Shown here in pieces: positions 54,500 to 62,625 of a DNA stretch of 64,000 nucleotides (within the stretch, counting starts at the first letter, position 1; each line of letters begins with the position of its first letter). The translations under genes were made by a program, and so were the position numbers. A model generated the notes under the pieces. The model was not told the origin of the DNA. It saw only the letters and a program-made list of their open reading frames with translations, and did not search any database. The stretch comes from Gammaproteobacteria bacterium. GTDB taxonomy: Bacteria; Pseudomonadota; Gammaproteobacteria; Pseudomonadales; Azotimanducaceae. The stretch is taken from contig JABIZD010000041.1 in the NCBI GenBank assembly GCA_018666555.1, forward strand, positions 1 to 64,000. Direction: 5' to 3'.

Positions 54500-56101
54500 A
54501 TGGACTGGATTTGGGGACGCTACTCACCCTTGCTTTACTCTCTTCTGGGGGCACTGTGCTTATTGCCATTTATTGAAGAATATCCTCTAAGCGGACCATT
54601 AGCCTTTCTACTGCTGACCCTGGGCCTAATTGGTCTCATGGACTTCTTCCAGAAAGACAGCACGCTCAGGGCAAACTTCCCCATTTTAGGTCATTTCCGC
54701 TACTTCTTTGAAACCGTCCGACCCGAACTTCGCCAGTATTTCTGGGAAGACGATAATGATGAATTACCTTACTCTAGAAATCAGCGTTCGATGGTATACA
54801 AACGTGCCAGGTCCGAGTTGGCAGCCCGTCCCCTTGGTTCCATCGAGGATATGTATAAAGAAGATTTCACCTGGTTAAATCATTCCCTGAGCCCGGTAGC
54901 CGTGACCAGCAGCGATTTTCGCAGTCATGTCGGCGACGGCGAAAAGGGCTATGCTATGTCATTGCTGAATATATCGGGAACTTCATTTGGCTCACTTTCA
55001 CCCCCTGCTATAGAAGCGCTTAATACCGGCGCTTACCTTGGTAAATTTGCTCACAATACCGGCGAAGGCTCACTTTCTAACCATCACCTGGCTGGACAAG
55101 GCGATCTCATCTGGCAAATATCCACCGGCTATTTTGGTTGTCGAACGGCGCAAGGCCGGCTCGACCGAGCCCTGTTTGCAGAAAAAGCCATCCTCGATCA
55201 GGTAAAAATGATCGAAATTAAACTCAGCCAGGGAGCTAAACCCGGACACGGCGGAATGTTAATGGGTAGTAAGGTTACGCGCGAAATTGCTGAAGCACGA
55301 GGCATACCCGAAGGGCAGGACTGTATTTCCCCAGCAAGTCACAAGGAATTTTCCACCCCACGCGAATTAATCACTTTTGCAGAAGAATTACGGCAATTAT
55401 CCGGCGGTAAGCCAGTCGGAATAAAATTATGCATTGGTCATCCCTGGGAATTTATTTCTATCGTCAAGGCCATGCTGGAACTTAATATCGTGCTTGATTT
55501 TATCACCGTTGATGGCGCTGAAGGTGGTACCGGGGCTGCTCCAGCAGAATTCACCGATCACCTGGGATGTCCGCTACGCGATGCGCTTATCTTCGTTGAT
55601 AATACGCTGATAGGTGCCGGTTTAAGAGAAAAAGTGAAGGTTGCAGCTTCTGGCAAGCTAGTCAGCGCCTACGATATAGTTAAGCACTGTGCGCTTGGCG
55701 CTGACTGGGTCAATATGGCAAGACCCTTCATGTTTGCGCTTGGATGCATCCAGGCGCGCAATTGCGCTTCCGGCCATTGCCCAACCGGAATTGCTACCAT
55801 GGACCCGAAGCGCTATCGGGTCATCGATGTTGCCAGGAAAGCAGCCCGGGTCAAGAATTTTCATGAACATACATTACGAGCCGTTGCCGAGATGATCGGA
55901 GCCGCAGGGGTAACACATCCTGAGGCCCTGAATCGTCGTCATATAGTCAGGCGGTTATCGGGTAGCGAGATTCTACTAGCCGACCAGATTTACCCTAAAG
56001 TCGAGCCTTCCGCACTCATCAAAGGAGAGGCTGTGGCTGATCCTCGGTTGGATGTCTACTGGCCCAAGATGAGTGGGCACAGCTTTCACCCACCCACCTG
56101 A
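54500..56101 (+). CDS. FMN-binding glutamate-synthase-family protein
   Basis: A 533-residue protein with two N-terminal membrane helices (about 12-28 and 32-46) and a glutamate synthase alpha-type FMN barrel. The barrel carries GEGSLSNHHLAG, IEIKLSQGAKPGHGGML near 240-256, CISPASHKEFSTP, and ITVDGAEGGTGAAPAEF near 336-352. The Fe-S cysteine region is CIQARNCASGHCPTGIATMD near 417-436. It lacks the glutaminase domain of the large glutamate synthase subunit, so it is the GltB-like single-domain type often found in bacteria, whose reaction is not well defined. A membrane anchor is usual for this subgroup. No gltD-like partner is adjacent. Confidence 0.9.
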   Translation: MDWIWGRYSPLLYSLLGALCLLPFIEEYPLSGPLAFLLLTLGLIGLMDFFQKDSTLRANFPILGHFRYFFETVRPELRQYFWEDDNDELPYSRNQRSMVYKRARSELAARPLGSIEDMYKEDFTWLNHSLSPVAVTSSDFRSHVGDGEKGYAMSLLNISGTSFGSLSPPAIEALNTGAYLGKFAHNTGEGSLSNHHLAGQGDLIWQISTGYFGCRTAQGRLDRALFAEKAILDQVKMIEIKLSQGAKPGHGGMLMGSKVTREIAEARGIPEGQDCISPASHKEFSTPRELITFAEELRQLSGGKPVGIKLCIGHPWEFISIVKAMLELNIVLDFITVDGAEGGTGAAPAEFTDHLGCPLRDALIFVDNTLIGAGLREKVKVAASGKLVSAYDIVKHCALGADWVNMARPFMFALGCIQARNCASGHCPTGIATMDPKRYRVIDVARKAARVKNFHEHTLRAVAEMIGAAGVTHPEALNRRHIVRRLSGSEILLADQIYPKVEPSALIKGEAVADPRLDVYWPKMSGHSFHPPT

Positions 56102-56127
56102 ACTGAGCCTGTTGCTACGCCAGAAAA

Positions 56128-56997
56128 TCAGCTTGCCAGCGCTTCGAGCGTTTCCCAATGCAGATCCCCAAACTGTCCGCTGGGATTGACTGGCTGGATG
56201 CAAACGTGATCAGCACCGGCATCCAGATGCGCCTGAATACGTTCCTGGATAGCCGCAATGTCACCCCAGGCGAAAGTTGTATCAATAAAACGATCGGACA
56301 AGTCATCGATATCCACCTCGCTCAGCCCCATTCTCAACCAATTATTACGATAATTGGGTAGTCGATGGTAGATCCGGCTGACTGGTCTGGCTAACTCTCT
56401 CGCCGCTGCCGGGTTACTTTCCAAGATAACTTTCTGTTCAACGCACAACAAGGCTTCAGCGCCCATCACCTCTCGTGCCATACGGGTATGCTCAGGGGAA
56501 CTGAAATAAGGATGGGCTCCAGCGCACTTTTCTGCAGCCAATGCCAACATTTTGGGACCCAGCGCCGCGATTAAAGTCGTTGCTGGCTCCGCTGGTGCGA
56601 CGGCAGTATAAGGAGACGCAGCCATCTTATCTAAATACTGGCGCATGGTTGCCACCGGTGGACCATAGTCCAATCCTCGAACCCCTTCTACCAACGGTTT
56701 ATGGGAAACACCAATGCCCAGCACGAAACGACCACCCGATTGCTCCGCCAGGGTATTCTGTGCAGCCAGCGTCACACCCGGCTCGCGGTGGTAAATATTC
56801 ATTATGCCGGTAGCGACATTCAATTGCTGCGTATTCGCCAACAGCCAGGATGAAAGCGCCACCGGATTTTTACCCACCGTCTCGGGTATCCAAAGCGTCC
56901 CGTAGCCCAACGCTTCTATTTTTTTTGCCATCACTGCACTGTGTTCTGATGAGAAACCATCAAAAAAATACCAAACTCCTAATTTTCCCAAATCCAT
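56128..56997 (-). CDS. LLM-class F420-dependent oxidoreductase, TIGR03620-like
   Basis: A 289-residue luciferase-like barrel enzyme. It begins LGKLGVWYFFDGFS, and GYGTLWIPETVG (about 32-43), NVATGIMNIYHREPGVTLAAQNTLAEQSGGRFVLGIGVSHKPLVE (about 59-103) and CVEQKVILE follow. This order and the serine-rich loop match the TIGR03620 group of F420-dependent oxidoreductases. Whether the organism makes F420 cannot be told here; FMN use is also possible. It is not a close copy of the LLM protein at 19691-20530. It is convergent with the glutamate-synthase-like gene and has no co-directional neighbour within 300 bases. Confidence 0.88.
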   Translation of the reverse strand: MDLGKLGVWYFFDGFSSEHSAVMAKKIEALGYGTLWIPETVGKNPVALSSWLLANTQQLNVATGIMNIYHREPGVTLAAQNTLAEQSGGRFVLGIGVSHKPLVEGVRGLDYGPPVATMRQYLDKMAASPYTAVAPAEPATTLIAALGPKMLALAAEKCAGAHPYFSSPEHTRMAREVMGAEALLCVEQKVILESNPAAARELARPVSRIYHRLPNYRNNWLRMGLSEVDIDDLSDRFIDTTFAWGDIAAIQERIQAHLDAGADHVCIQPVNPSGQFGDLHWETLEALAS

Positions 56998-57333
56998 TTT
57001 CTCGACACTCCCTGTTTCTTTATTGGTTCACCTAACACCGGCCTGCTGCCGATCTTCTAGTTGTTCTAGTTGTTCTAGTTGTTCTAATACCAAACCGGCT
57101 ATAGGAAAACAGATAATGACTCACCAGGTCAAACTGATCCAAAGACTATTGGTTACAACATGAAAGGACGCTGGCTCGATGCAACTCCTCAGCGACAAAC
57201 AAAACCGCAACCAGGGATCAGTTCATATCCAAGGGACTCTGAATAGATTCTGCTCACGTCTGCAAGCATGATTTGCAGCAATACGGCGCGCGTGGCAGAC
57301 TCAGCAAACTAACAGGATCGAGCCAAATTTGCT
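56998..57333. other. 336-base divergent intergenic region
   Basis: Lies between the minus-strand LLM gene and the plus-strand phosphatase-like gene. It includes a short tandem array (57055-57087). No clear promoter hexamers were seen for either gene, and no other feature was recognised. Confidence 0.4.
57055..57087. repeat. 9-bp tandem repeat (TTGTTCTAG)
   Basis: Two full copies (57061-57069 and 57070-57078), a third with a changed last base (57079-57087), and a partial copy at 57055-57060. It lies 58 bases upstream of the LLM gene start. The exact short period looks like replication slippage. Copy number could vary between strains. Confidence 0.8.
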
Positions 57334-57873
57334 ATGAAACACCTATCTTTATTCCTTGTACTCACCTGCTGCACTTATACGGGACACAGTGCAGGTGATG
57401 ATAGCCAGCTAGCCCAGATTTATAATTTCCTGCGAATCAACGATAACCTGATCTCGTCAGGCCAGGTCACAGCCGAGCAGACGCAGTTGCTTAAACCAGC
57501 GGGGGTAAAACTGGTTGTAAACCTGGCAACACCCGATAAAGCAAACGATTATGCTGATGAGGCTTACCTGGTCACGCAACAAGGTATCAGTTATCTACAG
57601 ATACCGGTTGCCTGGGAGTCGCCGACATTCAATGACCTGGATCTATTCTTTACTGTGATGGATGCCAGCCAGGATCATACCGTCCTGGTTCATTGCATGG
57701 CGAACTATCGTGCTGCGGTATTTATTTACCTTTACAGAACGATCCGGGGGCATAGCGAGGAAGCCACGGCTCGTGCTGCACTCGAGCAAATCTGGCCTGC
57801 TGAAGCCTGGACTCAATACCCGCAATGGTCAGCTTTCCTGGAATCAGCAAAGAAACGCCCGCATAGCCCATGA
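57334..57873 (+). CDS. Exported phosphatase-like protein (DUF442/PTP-like)
   Basis: A 179-residue protein with a signal peptide at about 1-19 (LFLVLTCCTYTGHS) and a mature dual-specificity-phosphatase-like domain. DNLISSGQVTAEQTQLLKPAGVKLVVNLATP (38-67) is the N-terminal part, and VHCMANYRAAVFIYLY (119-134) contains the catalytic-loop region. The canonical loop is His-Cys-x5-Arg; here His120-Cys121 is followed by only four residues before Arg126. The shortened loop suggests altered or lost phosphatase activity, though this form seems usual in the bacterial subgroup. The protein should act in the periplasm. It is 78 bases upstream of the MDR reductase gene on the same strand. Confidence 0.75.
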   Translation: MKHLSLFLVLTCCTYTGHSAGDDSQLAQIYNFLRINDNLISSGQVTAEQTQLLKPAGVKLVVNLATPDKANDYADEAYLVTQQGISYLQIPVAWESPTFNDLDLFFTVMDASQDHTVLVHCMANYRAAVFIYLYRTIRGHSEEATARAALEQIWPAEAWTQYPQWSAFLESAKKRPHSP

Positions 57874-57951
57874 CAGTGATACCCAAGCCACCCGAAAAAT
57901 CCATAAACAAAGCCAGAACAGAACCAGGCTTACCCATAACAGGAGAACCCG

Positions 57952-58944
57952 ATGCCCATTGAAAGCAAAGCAATTTTTCTAAAACAACCGCCTCTAGGGA
58001 CACCCACAACCTCTGATTTTGAAATAAAACCCGAGCAGCTAGATGACCCAGCTCAAGGCCAGGTCTTAGTCGAAAATATTTACATGTCTGTCGACCCTTA
58101 TATGCGGGGGCGAATGCGCTTCATGAAGTCTGGAGACCGCTTATTCGGTGGTGCAGTAGGTCGCATTATCGCATCGCGCAACGCTGCCTTCAACGAAGGC
58201 AGCCTGGTTCTTAACCAGAATAGCTGGCGCGAGCATTTCCTCTCAGACGGGTCAGGCTTACAACTAATTGAGCCAGACCTCGCACCGCTAAGTACCTACC
58301 TTGGCATCATGGGCATGCCTGGCCTGACTGCCTGGGGAGGACTACTCAAAACCGGAGAGTACAAACCAGGTGAAACACTGTTTGTTTCTGCGGCTTCGGG
58401 CGCAGTTGGCAGCGTTGTCGGACAAATCGCGCGCATCAAGGGAGGGATTGCAATTGGCAGCGCTGGCAGTGATGAAAAGGTCAGCCAGCTCATTAATGAA
58501 TTTGGCTTCAGCCATGCTTTTAATTACAAAACTCAAGAACCTTTGAGCGAACTAAGGCAGGCAGCGCCTGAGGGTATCGACGTCTATTTTGAAAATGTAG
58601 GCGGCAAGCAATTGGAGGCGGCATTAACGCATATGCGGGCCTTTGGTCGTATTCCAATTTGCGGCATGATTGCCCACTACAATGATCATGATACAGCGAC
58701 CCCTGGCCCGAGGAACTTGTCCGAGACGATTTACAAATTTATTACACTGCGAGGGTTTGTGGTGTCTGCCTTTGAAGAACACAAACACCAATTTCAGGAA
58801 GAAATGGGAGACTGGATCCGCTCGGGGGAAATGAAATATCAGGAAACGATCTTCGAAGGGATCGACAAGGCCCCTGAAGCCTTCATCGGCCTATTTAACG
58901 GTACTAACCAAGGTAAAATGCTGGTCAAACTGGCTAACGAGTAG
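57952..58944 (+). CDS. NADP-dependent oxidoreductase, CurA/leukotriene-dehydrogenase-like (MDR)
   Basis: A 330-residue zinc-free medium-chain reductase. VDPYMRGRMR (about 45-54) is the family's strongest marker, GMPGLTAWGGLLKTGEYKPGETLFVSAASGAVGSVVGQIARIKG (about 121-164) carries the NADP-binding AxxGxxxG motif, and YFENVGGKQLEAAL near 209-222 and IPICGMIAHYND follow. This is the CurA/YncB/PTGR branch that reduces alpha,beta-unsaturated carbonyls with NADPH. No zinc ligands are present, as expected. It is cytosolic. The start ATG has AGGAG eight bases upstream. It may deal with enals or enones formed in lipid breakdown, which is inference. Confidence 0.9.
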   Translation: MPIESKAIFLKQPPLGTPTTSDFEIKPEQLDDPAQGQVLVENIYMSVDPYMRGRMRFMKSGDRLFGGAVGRIIASRNAAFNEGSLVLNQNSWREHFLSDGSGLQLIEPDLAPLSTYLGIMGMPGLTAWGGLLKTGEYKPGETLFVSAASGAVGSVVGQIARIKGGIAIGSAGSDEKVSQLINEFGFSHAFNYKTQEPLSELRQAAPEGIDVYFENVGGKQLEAALTHMRAFGRIPICGMIAHYNDHDTATPGPRNLSETIYKFITLRGFVVSAFEEHKHQFQEEMGDWIRSGEMKYQETIFEGIDKAPEAFIGLFNGTNQGKMLVKLANE

Positions 58945-59001
58945 TATCAGGCTAGCCGGCCCGGGTTGCGCCCACCTTAAAACCACCAACAGGAGTGGCA
59001 A

Positions 59002-60180
59002 TTGGACAGATCGGCAAGAATAAGGCAGGCAGCGCAACGTTATACGGACAGCAATCAACTAGCCGGAATTGAATGGCGGATTCAAGTTGCAGGAGAAACT
59101 TTATCTGAAGGCCAGGTAGGCCTGGCCTCACCTCATACGGGCGCTGCGATCCCGGATCAGGCGATCTACCGTATCTATTCCATGACCAAACCCGTCGTCT
59201 CGGTGATGGCGTTGATCGCAATAGAACAAGGGCTGATCAGCTTGTTCGACCCGTTAGCCCGGTTTAACCCGGAATTCGCGAATATGCAGGTGTTATCACC
59301 TCAGGGTAAGCTCGAGCCCGCCGCCAGGCTGATCACCATCGAAGATCTGTTAACGCATCGCAGCGGCTTCAGTTACGAATTCCTCAATAATTGTCACATT
59401 GCAGCTGGCTATTCAGACATAAGGCTATGTTCTGATGGAGCCTGCTCACTCGACCAGGTAATGACCAAACTCGCCTCTCAGCCTCTGGCATTCCATCCCG
59501 GCAACGAGTTCAAGTACAGCGTCTCCACCGATGCACTGGCGCATATCTTAGAAAAGGTCACAGGCAGGACCCTACAGACTCTTCTCAAAGAAACCATTTT
59601 TGAGCCTCTGGGAATGCCCGATACTGGTTTCAGTGTTGCCAAAGCTAAACGACATCGCATTATGCCTATGTTCGGAGAACAGGATTTTTCAAAAATAATG
59701 ACGCCTCGGCCAGCAGCTCAGCAGGAATTGAATCCCATCGAGGTAGATGAGATGTACCCTAGCAATGACGCCAACTTTCGTCGCGGTGGCCATGGCCTTT
59801 TCTCTACCCTGAGCGATTACTGCCAATTTGCAGAAATGCTGTTGTCGGGCGCCAGCCGTCACGGCCAGGTAATTATTTCGAGGAAAACACATGAAATGAT
59901 GCTGCAAAACCGTATTCCTGTGGAACAGTTACCGATCAGGATTGGCTCGTTACCCCTGGCAGGGTATGGTTGGGGACTGGGCGTACGGCTTATGCTCGAT
60001 ACCGGTCAAGCAATGAGCTTAACCGGGCAAGGCGAATTCGGTTGGGCAGGAGCGGCCAGTACCAATTTCTGGGTTGACCCAATAGAGAACATGACCGGCG
60101 TAATATTGACCCAATATCTGGGCTCCACACTACCCTTAATCGATACAATGAGAACAGCCTCCTATCAAATGCTCAAATAA
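59002..60180 (+). CDS. Beta-lactamase-fold serine hydrolase (class C/EstB-like)
   Basis: A 392-residue penicillin-binding-protein/esterase-like hydrolase. The nucleophile is Ser60 with Lys63 in YSMTKPVVS, and YSVSTDALAHILE near 172-184 supplies the Tyr of the second motif. GHGLFSTLSDYCQFAEMLL near 256-274 and GYGWGLGVRLML are standard family text. The start is TTG at 59002 with AGGAG six bases upstream. There is no signal peptide, so an intracellular esterase is likelier than an antibiotic-resistance enzyme, which would be exported. The substrate is unknown. It follows the MDR gene by 57 bases and may be co-transcribed. Confidence 0.88.
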   Translation: MDRSARIRQAAQRYTDSNQLAGIEWRIQVAGETLSEGQVGLASPHTGAAIPDQAIYRIYSMTKPVVSVMALIAIEQGLISLFDPLARFNPEFANMQVLSPQGKLEPAARLITIEDLLTHRSGFSYEFLNNCHIAAGYSDIRLCSDGACSLDQVMTKLASQPLAFHPGNEFKYSVSTDALAHILEKVTGRTLQTLLKETIFEPLGMPDTGFSVAKAKRHRIMPMFGEQDFSKIMTPRPAAQQELNPIEVDEMYPSNDANFRRGGHGLFSTLSDYCQFAEMLLSGASRHGQVIISRKTHEMMLQNRIPVEQLPIRIGSLPLAGYGWGLGVRLMLDTGQAMSLTGQGEFGWAGAASTNFWVDPIENMTGVILTQYLGSTLPLIDTMRTASYQMLK

Positions 60181-60604
60181 AAACAATGGGGTGGTGGTTA
60201 AGAGCAGTCCAGCGAGCAGGTATAATAACGCAGGCACCGGAAAAGTAGCTTCACGGTCAAATCTCAGCTGCGCATACGGCCTTGATCAGCAATTAAGAAT
60301 ATAGCTGTTTTAAGTTATTTTATTAGGTAAATACAATGAGTTATACGCATATAATTACTCTTAATTTAGATAAGGGCTAAATTTTCGCTAAAGCAAAACA
60401 GCTGACGTAGACTTGATATAATCCTCAGGGCAATAGACAAACAGCCGTTGCTTAAATAGGATAACCAATCAGAGGTTAACTTAATCTTATATTAAGCCTT
60501 ATGTATAACGGTTGATGCTTTTTCACTGGCCTGGCCACTGACAGCCAGATAAAAAAGCAACCGATAGGCCAATCGAACACAGAGCAAAGGACACGAAACC
60601 GAAT
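60181..60604. other. 424-base AT-rich intergenic region
   Basis: Between two co-directional genes. It contains a perfect TATAAT at 60417-60422 without a good -35 partner, and an inverted repeat CTTAA/TTAAG around 60479-60495. No gene was accepted on either strand. The length suggests the phosphotransferase gene has its own promoter here. Confidence 0.4.
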
Positions 60605-61648
60605 ATGAGCAATGAAACAGCGGAGGGTTACGACATCGCAGCAGTCGAGACATGGGTTAAACACAATGTCAGCCGGCTGAATCCACCATTCACCTGGACT
60701 CGTCTGGAAGGTGGACACTCCAATCTCACTTATCGGATAGACGATAGTAACAACCAATCAGCCGTCATCCGCAGGCCACCACAAGGTCAGCTATTGCCCA
60801 AGGCCCATGATATGGGCCGAGAATGGTCACTCATCTCCGCTTTGCAGGAAACGCCGGTGCCGGTGCCCGCTGCCTATGGGTTCTGTGAAGACCCTGAAGT
60901 AATTGGAGCCTGGTTTTATATCATGGGTTTGGTTGATGGCAGGCCGCTATACAATTCCGACGAAACCTCGGCTTGGGTGCCCGAGGAACGCAGAACCATC
61001 CTTGCCCACTCTTATATTGACGTTCTCGCTGATCTGCACCGTGTCGACCCGGACGAAGCCGGCTTGGGATCTCTCGGCAAGCGGGATAGTTATGTGGCCA
61101 GGCAATTAAAAACCTGGTATCGATCCTGGACCTCATCAGTGGAAGCTGCCCAGCTAGACGATCCACGAGCCCACGATCTGCAAAAATTCTTTCTGGATAA
61201 CCTTCCGGACCAGGGACCCATCAGGGTCGTTCACGGTGACTATGGCTTTCACAATTGCCTGATCGCGGAGAATTCGACCGTTGCGGCAGTCGTGGACTGG
61301 GAAATTTCAACGCTGGGGGACCCGCTGGCTGATCTCGCGTATGCTTTAAATCAATGGTCTGATCCCACGGATAGCACGCCACCAGCGCCCGAATCTGCGA
61401 CTAACCTGCCGGGTTTTCCATCAAGAACGGAGCTCGCTGAACGCTACGCAAATCGCACCGGACGGGATCTATCCAATATAGATTACTATATCGGCTTTAA
61501 CCGCTGGAAGAGCGCCTGCATCGTCCACGGCGTCTATGCCCGCTATCTTGAAGGCAAAAAGAGTACCGAAGGCATCGACTTGCCCGGTTTAAAAAATCGC
61601 ATTGAACTGTCTTTAAACTCTGCCGAACAGGCGGTTAACCGTCTATAG
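60605..61648 (+). CDS. Phosphotransferase family protein (ACAD10/11-like APH domain)
   Basis: A 347-residue kinase-like protein. A nucleotide-loop-like segment, LEGGHSNLTYRI (34-45), and RRPPQGQLLPKAHDMGREW follow the N-terminal helix. The catalytic loop VVHGDYGFHN near 208-217 and the metal motif AVVDWEISTLGDPLADLAYAL near 227-247 are textbook for the group whose relatives form the N-terminal domain of mammalian ACAD10/11. Those proteins phosphorylate 4-hydroxy-acyl-CoAs on the way to beta-oxidation, which makes a hydroxy-acyl-CoA kinase role plausible here. This is inference by family. The 3' end overlaps the convergent esterase gene by 14 bases. No acyl-CoA dehydrogenase gene was recognised in the window. 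Confidence 0.87.
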   Translation: MSNETAEGYDIAAVETWVKHNVSRLNPPFTWTRLEGGHSNLTYRIDDSNNQSAVIRRPPQGQLLPKAHDMGREWSLISALQETPVPVPAAYGFCEDPEVIGAWFYIMGLVDGRPLYNSDETSAWVPEERRTILAHSYIDVLADLHRVDPDEAGLGSLGKRDSYVARQLKTWYRSWTSSVEAAQLDDPRAHDLQKFFLDNLPDQGPIRVVHGDYGFHNCLIAENSTVAAVVDWEISTLGDPLADLAYALNQWSDPTDSTPPAPESATNLPGFPSRTELAERYANRTGRDLSNIDYYIGFNRWKSACIVHGVYARYLEGKKSTEGIDLPGLKNRIELSLNSAEQAVNRL

Positions 61649-62579
61649 ACCAAATCCAGCGGAGCGCTTCGGAAAAACAGGCGCCTGCATGCTTTAGAGT
61701 GTGACCACCGGTTCCAAATTCGAACCGCATCTCATAGCCGGCATATTGCAAAGCCGATGCCATGGCCTTATTTGCCAACCCCCAGTCCCCAAAAAGGGTC
61801 TGGGCATCATTCTCACCACTCTGCAGGAATACCCTGATCGGCTTACGCGGGCTACTACGAACCAGATAGGGAAAGTGATGGCCTCCCCAGATATTGGTAA
61901 ACGAGCCACAATGTGAAATAACGTTGCCGAAGGCCTTAGGGAAATGCCAAGCCGCGTTAAACGCGGCAATACCGCCACTGCTGATGCCGCAGATGATTCG
62001 GTCAGCTGCTTCAGGCGATATTCTGCAATCCAGACTGGTTTCTGCTAGCGGTAGTATATCTTCGACCAGGAAGCGCCCATAGTCCGCTGTAAGCCGGTCG
62101 TATTCCCAGCTACGCTGAGCCTCCCGTGGACCATATGATTCAATTGGAGCCGGTGGAATATGCGGCTCAGCTGGGTTACCCGGATTAACGAACACGGCAA
62201 TGGTATTTTGCAATAGGCCAGCACTGTGTAACCAATCAAGTACAAGGGTTGCTCTAACTGCGCCTTGACGGGCCAGATAAGCACCACCATCATTAAATAT
62301 AATAGCCTTCAAGCATTCGTCCGAACTGACCTTGACCGGCCGATAAAGCCAGATATCTCGGCTTGTATGGGGATAAATACGACTTGCGGACCAGTCTGGT
62401 AGCTTAATAACCTGGCCCTGAAGATCAGCAGGGAGTGCCTGTGCTTCAATGCAGGGCTGATAATCATCCTCAGGAAGATTAACTGCATGCCTGACATCAT
62501 CATTACTACAGCCGTTGACACTCCCTGGCGCAGCCTGATCCAGGTTTAGCGCTAAATAATCCTCGATCATCATGGGCAT
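61635..62579 (-). CDS. Esterase, enterochelin-esterase-like (Fes family fold)
   Basis: A 314-residue alpha/beta hydrolase. The nucleophile is Ser200 in CGISSGGIAAF, with SCGSFTN-like text (SHCGSFTNIWGGH) after it, and the base is a histidine in GTGGHTLKHAG near 290. The RDIWLYRP strand (about 75-81) and the FNDGGAYL segment (about 95-102) match the putative-esterase/Fes family. There is no signal peptide. AGGAGAG lies seven bases before the ATG. Enterochelin is unlikely as a substrate because no siderophore genes are near, so a general esterase is likelier. It sits 46 bases downstream of the M20 amidohydrolase gene on the same strand and overlaps the convergent phosphotransferase gene by 14 bases. 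Confidence 0.85.
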   Translation of the reverse strand: MPMMIEDYLALNLDQAAPGSVNGCSNDDVRHAVNLPEDDYQPCIEAQALPADLQGQVIKLPDWSASRIYPHTSRDIWLYRPVKVSSDECLKAIIFNDGGAYLARQGAVRATLVLDWLHSAGLLQNTIAVFVNPGNPAEPHIPPAPIESYGPREAQRSWEYDRLTADYGRFLVEDILPLAETSLDCRISPEAADRIICGISSGGIAAFNAAWHFPKAFGNVISHCGSFTNIWGGHHFPYLVRSSPRKPIRVFLQSGENDAQTLFGDWGLANKAMASALQYAGYEMRFEFGTGGHTLKHAGACFSEALRWIWSIDG

Positions 62580-62625
62580 ATCGTTTCTCTCCTGTCAGTC
62601 GCCTGACTGGGCAACTGAGCGAGCC

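Noticed and set aside
59002-60180. Antibiotic-resistance beta-lactamase
   Set aside because: It has the SxxK fold but no signal peptide, so it fits an intracellular esterase better.
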